Assembly: GCA_943324925.2 (NCBI GenBank)
Contig: CALPNL020000009.1
Span: forward strand, 1 to 21,146
DNA: 21,146 bases
Direction: 5' to 3'
Origin: Chitinophaga pinensis
GTDB taxonomy: Bacteria; Bacteroidota; Bacteroidia; Flavobacteriales; Flavobacteriaceae
The notes under the pieces were generated by a model. That model saw only the letters and a list, made by a program, of their open reading frames with translations. It did not search any database and had not been told where the DNA came from. A program made the position numbers and the translations under genes. Shown here piece by piece: positions 15,331 through 21,146 of the stretch. Position 1 is the stretch's first letter. Every line of letters begins with the position of its first letter.

Positions 15331-16977
15331 TTATCTACGGACAATTATTCTCTTGGTAAAACTACCATTATTGGTTTCTACTTTTAAGGTATAAATTCCG
15401 GTTGCTAAATTTTGAACATCAATTGAATAACTATCTGATGTCATTGGATTTCTGTATGTTGCCACCAATTTACCATCCAAAGAATACACATAAACTATAT
15501 TTATAGAATTATTAATGGAATTAATATTAACCGTTTCTACCGTTGGATTCGGATAAACTACTATATCATTTCTATTTCCAAAGTCGTTGGTAGACAGCAA
15601 AGTACTCGAATAACAATTTGACGGAACAGCAAATTCCGTTTTTATCATATTACTAACTTTATTATTAGCGTACCCTTGATTTGTAGTGTTATTATAAAAA
15701 GTTAAATCTAATGTTTGATTGCTCGTTCCAAACCAATCTTGGAGAATCGTACTAAAAACTCTACGGTAATCGTGCTGCACTGTTTGCACTTGGAAATTAT
15801 TAGCCGCAACTGCTTCAGAAAGATTAATATTGGTTCCAGAAACTCCTGGATTTATAGATTTTCCAAAAACGAACATTGGAGCAATTTCACCGTGATCGGT
15901 TCCTAAATTTCCATTTTCACCAGCTTTTCTTCCGAATTCAGAAAATGGAACTGCAATTACATCATCGCCTAAATTCTGATTATTTAAATCGGTAATAAAA
16001 GCATCAATCGCTTCTGATACTTGTGTCAATAAATTGGCATGAGTTCCTAAATGAGTCGTTGTGTTGGAAGCTACTTGAATATCATGAGTGTCAAAACCAC
16101 CTATTTTCACCAAATAAACTTTTGACTGTAAACCGCCAGAAATAAATTTAGCTACCGTTTTTAATTGGTTAGACAAACTAGTTGAAGGATAGGTTACATT
16201 TGTAGAATTGGTTCCTCTACTAAACGCGGTTGAAATACTTTGGGCATAAAGATTTGTTTCGGCATCACTCGCCAAAATAAAACGGATTAAATCTCCGTAT
16301 TCAGAATTTGGAATTGAGGTTGGCGGCGCTCCTCCCAAACCATTTAATACCGAATAAAAACCAGCAGGATCTTGCCCATTAATATTAATTGACATGCCAT
16401 GTTCCACTTCTCCGTGGAATCCTAATGAATTATCGCTACTTCCTAATTGAATTCCAAGAGGAAAGTTTGCGGTTAAGAAATTACTGTAATAATTTTCTAA
16501 AAAACGACCTATCCATCCGCTATCAAGATTATTATTAGCAGAAGTTCCGTCGCCTCCAGTCAGCCATAAATCGGTGGATTTAAAGTGAGATTTATCTTGA
16601 GAAGTATAGCCAACCCCTTGAACCACCCGCATTAATCCGCGGTCATACAAACTTTTAAAACCTGACAATGAAGGGTGAAGACCAATTTGATTTTCTAATG
16701 GTAAGGTATCATCTAAATTTATTACTCCATTGGTCAAACCTGTATTATTCAATTTTATATTGGGACGTAATGCTGCATAAGCATCGTATTGATTTAATGG
16801 TACCACGGTATTCAAACCATCATTTGCACCAGATAATTGTACCAATACTATTTTTTTTGCATTTACATTCGGACACGAAGTCATTCCTGCCGATTTAAAC
16901 AATGCAAATACTTCTGTTGGCAAAAGCGATAAGGCACTTGCTGAAGCGGTTAGCTGAATAAAACTCCTTCTTTTCAT
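15331..16977 (-). CDS. DUF1501 protein with Tat-like signal and T9SS type A sorting domain
   Basis: A 548-residue exported protein. The N-terminus MKRRSFIQLTASASALSLLP has a twin arginine followed by a hydrophobic segment, resembling a Tat signal. The DUF1501 domain starts at KKIVLVQLSGANDG (41-54) and contains GGFDTH and the later FSEFGRKAG ... LGTDHGE block. These are conserved in this alkaline-phosphatase-superfamily-like group and probably bind metal. The last 70 or so residues form a T9SS C-terminal domain: VVYPNPTVETVNI, a beta-rich stretch, GIYTLKVETNNGS and the terminal KRIIVRR. The product is therefore expected at the cell surface or secreted. It follows the DUF1800 gene by 11 nt and is its usual partner. 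No enzymatic activity is established for the pair. Confidence 0.88.
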   Translation of the reverse strand: MKRRSFIQLTASASALSLLPTEVFALFKSAGMTSCPNVNAKKIVLVQLSGANDGLNTVVPLNQYDAYAALRPNIKLNNTGLTNGVINLDDTLPLENQIGLHPSLSGFKSLYDRGLMRVVQGVGYTSQDKSHFKSTDLWLTGGDGTSANNNLDSGWIGRFLENYYSNFLTANFPLGIQLGSSDNSLGFHGEVEHGMSININGQDPAGFYSVLNGLGGAPPTSIPNSEYGDLIRFILASDAETNLYAQSISTAFSRGTNSTNVTYPSTSLSNQLKTVAKFISGGLQSKVYLVKIGGFDTHDIQVASNTTTHLGTHANLLTQVSEAIDAFITDLNNQNLGDDVIAVPFSEFGRKAGENGNLGTDHGEIAPMFVFGKSINPGVSGTNINLSEAVAANNFQVQTVQHDYRRVFSTILQDWFGTSNQTLDLTFYNNTTNQGYANNKVSNMIKTEFAVPSNCYSSTLLSTNDFGNRNDIVVYPNPTVETVNINSINNSINIVYVYSLDGKLVATYRNPMTSDSYSIDVQNLATGIYTLKVETNNGSFTKRIIVRR

Positions 16978-16988
16978 ATTTTATAGTA

Positions 16989-18635
16989 TTAAAACATTTG
17001 AGATTCTGGTGCTCTCAAAATATTTGTTACCAATAATTTTAATCTTGATTCAACCACCGTATTTACTCCGGTAGCTACATAATCACTCCATGCGTTTGTC
17101 CAATAAATATTTGACATCCCTTGAAGTAAAAAAGTACTCATGAAATAGTTCACCCTATTGGTATCTGGATTTTGAGCAAAAAGCGTGTTACACAATTCAG
17201 AGGTTAATATAAATGGATCGCTTGCAACAGAAATGATATTTCCGTCCCTTACTACGCTTGAAATATTAATTTTAGTAATAATCGTGGCATTTCCACTAAT
17301 TCTGTTAATCCCATCCAATAACGATTCTCCTAAACGGTATCTTGAAATTAAATTGGTTGCAGAAATCCAATTTTTATCAAAACCGGGAGCTTGATAATAA
17401 GCGGGGTGACCTGCGACATTTTCTGGATTAAAAAGCATCATATTCGATCCGGTTAAAAAACTACCGTACACAAAAAGCGTCCAAAATTTGTAATAATAGT
17501 CGTAGGCGCTAGTATTCGGATTTGAAATAGTAGCCTTTAAGAATGTAGAAATTTCTGAAAGTTGATTTAGTGGCGATTTTATCATTCCACCGATGGTTTC
17601 ATTAGTTGAATCGGAGTCGTCTAAATCATAGAAATGCTTACTTTCTAATAATTTTCTTATTATCGGTGCAATTTCATATCCGTTATTGTAAAATTCTTGG
17701 GCAAGAGGGGTAATTATATCGGTTTCAACTTCAGAAGTTATGGTCCCTTTTACAAAATATATGTACATTTTACGACAAATATTTTTGGCCGTTGCTTGTT
17801 GGTTAAAAACCATATTTACAAAATCGTTCAACTCCGTATCCATACCCACATCTGTAGTTGCAGCAGTAATTACAGTATTGTTAAAGGCGCTACTGAAAGT
17901 TTTAGGGCTCGTGTGATGATACGTATAAACATTGTACCCTTTGGGTAATGAAGTATCTGGATCTATTACTGTCCTGGTATTCATTCTTCTAAAACCTGTT
18001 AAAACTCGAGCTGCTTGAACAACATCTGCTTCTGTATAAGTGGTATAATTTCCAACCCCAATTTGAGGTCCTTTACCGATGGTAAAAAGTTCTAAAAACT
18101 CCCTTGCATAGTTTTCATTAGGTGCGGTTCTAGTATTTGCCGTATTGTTTAAATAATACAACATATTATTATTCAGCGTCATTTTTTTAGCCAAGGTTTT
18201 ATAATTCCCATAAGAATAGTATAAAAGCAATCGGATGTAATCATAAAAATCAGTTGCTGAAGAAGAAGCATCAATTTCTACTGTAAAACAAGTAGATAAA
18301 AAATGTGATAATTTATATTTTAAATTAGGACTATTTATAGCATTATACCACCACCATCCTGCAACTATCCCACCTTTTCTTGATTGTCCAGCAAAGGAAG
18401 TAGCCAATGCAGTCGATTCTGTCCAAAACCCATCTGGTGCAGTAGTAGGAATGGGATCGTAGGGCAAACTTACTACAGGAGCGCTAGTTGTTAGTAGCAA
18501 GTTTAACGCTTGATTTGGCGTTAAAAGTGCATATTGATCAATCAATGATTTATGATAGGTAAAAGAAGCGCGTCGTAATAAATGTTTTGCATTCCTTTGC
18601 CCTAAAACGCCGGTATGTTGGTCTAATGATGCCAT
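16989..18635 (-). CDS. DUF1800 family protein
   Basis: A 548-residue protein with the DUF1800 hallmarks: NAKHLLRRASF (15-25) near the start, NENYAREFLELFTIG (173-187), and DVVQAARVLTGFR (204-216). The family is widespread in Bacteroidota and Planctomycetota and is regularly encoded just before a DUF1501 gene, as here (11-nt gap). Its function is unknown. No signal peptide or sorting domain is visible, unlike its partner, so it may act in the cytosol (for example as an export partner or maturation factor) or leave by an unrecognised route. The ATG at 18635 is preceded by a small palindrome and an AT-rich leader. Family assignment is firm, role open. Confidence 0.88.
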   Translation of the reverse strand: MASLDQHTGVLGQRNAKHLLRRASFTYHKSLIDQYALLTPNQALNLLLTTSAPVVSLPYDPIPTTAPDGFWTESTALATSFAGQSRKGGIVAGWWWYNAINSPNLKYKLSHFLSTCFTVEIDASSSATDFYDYIRLLLYYSYGNYKTLAKKMTLNNNMLYYLNNTANTRTAPNENYAREFLELFTIGKGPQIGVGNYTTYTEADVVQAARVLTGFRRMNTRTVIDPDTSLPKGYNVYTYHHTSPKTFSSAFNNTVITAATTDVGMDTELNDFVNMVFNQQATAKNICRKMYIYFVKGTITSEVETDIITPLAQEFYNNGYEIAPIIRKLLESKHFYDLDDSDSTNETIGGMIKSPLNQLSEISTFLKATISNPNTSAYDYYYKFWTLFVYGSFLTGSNMMLFNPENVAGHPAYYQAPGFDKNWISATNLISRYRLGESLLDGINRISGNATIITKINISSVVRDGNIISVASDPFILTSELCNTLFAQNPDTNRVNYFMSTFLLQGMSNIYWTNAWSDYVATGVNTVVESRLKLLVTNILRAPESQMF

Positions 18636-18650
18636 AATAAGACTATTTTT

Positions 18651-18663
18651 TCCTTTAAAAGGA
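18651..18663. repeat. 13-bp palindrome in the DUF1800 leader
   Basis: TCCTTT-A-AAAGGA is a perfect inverted repeat around a single central base. With one mismatch it extends by several A/T pairs on each side. It lies 15-28 nt upstream of the DUF1800 ATG and could be an operator or a leader hairpin. The rest of the gap to hpt holds a short TAA-repeat tract and the hpt promoter. Confidence 0.4.
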
Positions 18664-18778
18664 TAAAAATAATAATAATAATTAAATTAATTTAACATTT
18701 AGTAAATAAGTTACTTTCAATTAATTCATTTATAGGCATTTATTAGTTAGAAAAATAAAATAAATAGGCGCTTTATCA

Positions 18779-18806
18779 TTTGTAAAATGGGAATTCTATA
18801 TCTTTG
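18779..18806 (+). promoter_or_regulatory. promoter of the hpt-adk-obg operon
   Basis: TTTG (18779-18782) and TATCTTTG (18799-18806) are separated by 16 nt and match the Bacteroidota -33 (TTTG) and -7 (TAnnTTTG) elements, with slightly short spacing. Transcription is expected near 18812, about 15 nt before the hpt start. This is the only promoter in the window with both elements visible. Confidence 0.7.
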
Positions 18807-18827
18807 CAGCTTATAAATTTTCAGAAA

Positions 18828-19358
18828 TTGATTCAATTACACGACAAACAATTTGTTCTTTTTATTTCTTCTCAAGAAATAGATTTTGCATTAGCTACAA
18901 TGGCTTCTCAGGTAGAAGCGGATTTTGCTGATGAAATTCCTGTATTTGTTGGGGTTTTAAACGGATCTTTTATGGTAGTTTCTGATTTTATGAAACACTA
19001 TAAAAAACCATGTGAAGTGAGTTTTATTAAATTAGCCTCTTATGAAGGAACTGCTTCAACTAATGAAGTCAAACAATTAATTGGTTTAAACCAAGACTTA
19101 ACTGGCAGAACGGTAATTGTTATTGAGGATATCGTTGACACGGGAAATACCGTTGCAGAATTGAAAGATTTATTCAAAAAGCAAAACGTTAAACACCTAA
19201 AAATAGCCACTTTATTTTTCAAACCAGAAGCATTTAAAAAAGACCTAAAGTTGGATTATATTGGGATCCGAATTCCAAATAAATTTATCGTGGGCTTCGG
19301 CTTAGATTATGATGGTTTGGGAAGAAACTTACCTGAAGTATATCAATTAAAAGAATAA
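18828..19358 (+). CDS. hpt: hypoxanthine phosphoribosyltransferase
   Basis: A purine-salvage enzyme that makes IMP or GMP from hypoxanthine or guanine and PRPP. The 176-residue protein has the pyrophosphate-binding loop LNGSF (44-48), the PRPP motif VIVIEDIVDTGNT (96-108), and the C-terminal IVGFGLDYDGLGRNLP segment (154-169) that contacts base and metal. The open frame extends eight codons upstream to a TTG at 18804, but that TTG is part of the -7 box and cannot be in the mRNA. TTG at 18828 gives MIQLHDKQF, the usual beginning of flavobacterial homologues as I recall them. No ATG is available before the conserved domain. It heads an operon with adk and obg. Confidence 0.93.
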   Translation: MIQLHDKQFVLFISSQEIDFALATMASQVEADFADEIPVFVGVLNGSFMVVSDFMKHYKKPCEVSFIKLASYEGTASTNEVKQLIGLNQDLTGRTVIVIEDIVDTGNTVAELKDLFKKQNVKHLKIATLFFKPEAFKKDLKLDYIGIRIPNKFIVGFGLDYDGLGRNLPEVYQLKE

Positions 19359-19387
19359 ATAACTACAAATACAACACTCATTACATC

Positions 19388-19960
19388 ATGATTAACATTG
19401 TCTTATTTGGAAAGCCAGGGGCTGGAAAAGGAACTCAAGCAGAATTTTTAAAAGAGAAATACACTCTAACTCATTTATCCACTGGTGATATTTTTAGATA
19501 CAATATTAAAAACGAAACTGACTTAGGAAAATTAGCCAAAAGCTACATGGATAAAGGAGATTTAGTTCCTGATGAAGTGACCATAAAGATGTTGCAAGAC
19601 ACGGTTGAGAAAAATCCGGACACGAAAGGTTTTTTGTTTGACGGATTCCCTAGAACATTAGCACAAGCAGAAGCTTTAGACGCGTTTTTGGCTACCAAAA
19701 ATTGGAAAATAACCGCAACTATTGCTCTAGAAGCAGACGATGAAATCTTAATAAAAAGATTATTAGAAAGAGGGAAAACAAGTGGACGAGTAGACGATCA
19801 AGATGAAGATAAAATCAGAAATCGCTACCAAGAATACAACGACAAAACAGCCCCTTTAATGGATTTTTATAGCAATCAAAATAAATTTTACCCTGTTAAT
19901 GGAATTGGTTCGATAGCAGAAATTACCCAAAGATTGAGCGCTGTAATTGAAAGTTTATAA
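19388..19960 (+). CDS. adk: adenylate kinase
   Basis: Interconverts ATP + AMP with 2 ADP, keeping the adenylate pool in balance. The 190-residue protein starts with the P-loop GKPGAGKGT (8-16), followed by LSTGDIFR (30-37) in the AMP site, FDGFPRT (84-90), and the LID arginines in ERGKTSGRVDD (127-137) and RNRYQEY (144-150). The LID is of the short type without zinc cysteines, which explains the length below the roughly 215 residues of long-form bacterial enzymes. It lies 29 nt after hpt and 38 nt before obg on the same strand, so co-transcription from the hpt promoter is likely. Fits its place beside a purine-salvage gene. Confidence 0.95.
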   Translation: MINIVLFGKPGAGKGTQAEFLKEKYTLTHLSTGDIFRYNIKNETDLGKLAKSYMDKGDLVPDEVTIKMLQDTVEKNPDTKGFLFDGFPRTLAQAEALDAFLATKNWKITATIALEADDEILIKRLLERGKTSGRVDDQDEDKIRNRYQEYNDKTAPLMDFYSNQNKFYPVNGIGSIAEITQRLSAVIESL

Positions 19961-19998
19961 CTTTTTATTGCCAACTAATTTAGAATAAAAACAAGAAA

Positions 19999-21033
19999 AT
20001 GACTGAAGGAAATTTCGTAGATTACGTAAAAATATATGTTTCCTCTGGTAAAGGCGGAAAGGGTTCAACTCATTTGCACAGGGAAAAATTTATTGAAAAA
20101 GGAGGTCCAGATGGTGGTGATGGTGGTCGTGGAGGACACGTATATCTAGTTGGAAATAAAAGTCTTTGGACCTTATTCCATTTAAAATTTGCCAAACACG
20201 TAAAAGCGGGTCATGGCGGAGATGGTGGTGGCGACAGAAGTACTGGGGCTGATGGGGAAGATAAATATATTGAAGTCCCACTAGGAACAGTAGTTCGCGA
20301 CAAAGAAACCAATGAAGTTTTATTCGAAATAACCGAACATGGCGAAAAGAGAATTGTAGCCCAAGGAGGAAAAGGCGGATTAGGAAACTGGCATTTTAGA
20401 AGTTCAACGAATCAAACGCCAAGGTATTCCCAACCAGGATTACCGTCTTCGGAAATTGATATTATATTAGAATTAAAAGTCCTTGCCGATGTGGGATTAG
20501 TAGGTTTTCCAAATGCTGGAAAATCAACTTTACTTTCAGTGTTGACTTCTGCTAAACCTAAAATTGCCGATTATCCGTTTACCACCTTAAAACCAAATCT
20601 AGGAATTGTAGCTTACCGTGATTTCCAATCGTTTGTAATTGCCGATATTCCAGGAATTATAGAAGGTGCAGCAGAAGGAAAAGGTTTAGGACATTACTTT
20701 TTGAGACACATCGAAAGAAATTCTACCTTGTTGTTTTTAATTCCCGTTGACACACCTAACATTAAAGAGGAATACGATATTCTAGTAAACGAATTGACTA
20801 AATACAATCCTGAAATGCTCGACAAAGAGCGTATTGTTGTGATTTCAAAATGCGATATGCTGGATGATGAACTTAAAGCGGAGCTAAAAACAGAATTAGA
20901 TAAAGAGTTTGCTGGGATACCCTATCTATTCATTTCATCTGTTGCACAACAAGGGCTAACTGAATTAAAAGACAAGCTTTGGAACATGCTAAATAGAGAA
21001 GAGGAACTTCCTGAAAATAGTCATAACCTTTAA
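19999..21033 (+). CDS. obgE: GTPase Obg (CgtA)
   Basis: An essential ribosome-associated GTPase involved in large-subunit assembly and stress signalling. The glycine-rich Obg domain spans about 1-158 (GKGGKGSTHLHREKF at 18-32, then several GG repeats). The G domain follows: G1 GFPNAGKST (169-177), the TTLKPN switch I segment (195-200), G3 DIPG (216-219), G4 as SKCD (283-286) and G5 SSVA (313-316). The G4 motif has Ser where Asn is canonical. There is no C-terminal OCT domain, and 344 residues is a normal length for the short form. The ATG start matches the family's MxxxNFVDY beginning. The gene ends the hpt-adk-obg operon and is followed by a strong terminator. Confidence 0.95.
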   Translation: MTEGNFVDYVKIYVSSGKGGKGSTHLHREKFIEKGGPDGGDGGRGGHVYLVGNKSLWTLFHLKFAKHVKAGHGGDGGGDRSTGADGEDKYIEVPLGTVVRDKETNEVLFEITEHGEKRIVAQGGKGGLGNWHFRSSTNQTPRYSQPGLPSSEIDIILELKVLADVGLVGFPNAGKSTLLSVLTSAKPKIADYPFTTLKPNLGIVAYRDFQSFVIADIPGIIEGAAEGKGLGHYFLRHIERNSTLLFLIPVDTPNIKEEYDILVNELTKYNPEMLDKERIVVISKCDMLDDELKAELKTELDKEFAGIPYLFISSVAQQGLTELKDKLWNMLNREEELPENSHNL

Positions 21034-21037
21034 ATTT

Positions 21038-21065
21038 AAAAGCCATCTTTCGATGGCTTTTTTTT
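21038..21065. terminator. strong intrinsic terminator after obg, probably bidirectional
   Basis: AAAGCCATC (21039-21047) pairs with GATGGCTTT (21052-21060) around TTTC, and a T-run continues to 21065 on the plus strand. It begins 5 nt after the obg stop. On the minus strand it directly follows the stop of the convergent partial gene and ends in four T, so it may serve both. Confidence 0.92.
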
Positions 21066-21066
21066 A

Positions 21067-21146
21067 TTAATCATTATAAGTATCAAATAAATATTGTAGC
21101 GTTTTAGGAATGTCATTGGCAACAATTTTTGGATAGGTAATTTTGC
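21067..21146 (-). CDS. C-terminal end of an unidentified convergent gene (partial)
   Basis: The minus strand is open from the right edge to a TAA stop at 21069-21067. The visible 26 residues include YPKIVANDIPKTLQYLF and end DTYND. The reading frame is unbroken and its stop abuts the terminator shared with obg, which supports a real gene end. I do not recognise the family from this stretch. Confidence 0.6.
   Translation of the reverse strand, partial: KITYPKIVANDIPKTLQYLFDTYND

Noticed and set aside
18670..18690. Short TAA-type repeat tract upstream of DUF1800
   Set aside because: Only a few units in an AT-rich gap; no sign of a functional microsatellite.
20090..20281. Minus-strand His-rich open frame opposite obg
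   Set aside because: The His-rich sequence is the antisense reading of glycine codons in the Obg domain.

Overview
The window is AT-rich chromosomal DNA that reads as a member of the Bacteroidota, most likely Flavobacterium or a close relative. Supporting signs are a type IX secretion (T9SS) C-terminal sorting domain, several matches to the Bacteroidota -7 promoter element TAnnTTTG, weak or absent Shine-Dalgarno sequences, and a typical flavobacterial gene set. No RNA genes, CRISPR arrays, insertion sequences or prophage genes were seen. Coding density is high and almost every gene belongs to a known family.

Left part (1-7.1 kb): the tail of an unknown gene is followed at 3 nt by manC (GDP-mannose synthesis). 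Facing manC is an mlaE-mlaF-type ABC lipid transporter pair. A family 2 glycosyltransferase on the minus strand is divergent from a glycosyltransferase-flippase pair on the plus strand. These look like envelope polysaccharide genes, with manC as a possible supplier of activated mannose. A stand-alone ketoacyl-ACP synthase III paralogue converges on the flippase and shares its stop site.

Middle (7.1-13.6 kb): a group III truncated haemoglobin lies directly behind the gcvP (glycine cleavage P-protein) terminator. A UbiA-like membrane protein with a degenerate first motif is divergent from gcvP. A cytosolic M3 oligopeptidase follows on the minus strand and is broken by one extra A in a run of nine.

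Right part (13.6-21.1 kb): purK-purE (purine synthesis) form an operon. A DUF1800-DUF1501 pair follows, in which only the DUF1501 member carries export and T9SS signals. Then comes a purine-salvage and housekeeping operon, hpt-adk-obg, ending in a strong terminator shared with the tail of a convergent gene that runs off the window.

I found no convincing new multi-gene system. The points most worth a second look are the A9 frameshift in the peptidase, candidate leaderless starts (globin and the UbiA-like gene), the degenerate UbiA-like protein, the extra KASIII, and the DUF1800-DUF1501 pair. Four gene starts are set differently from the longest open frame: mlaF, globin, gcvP and hpt.
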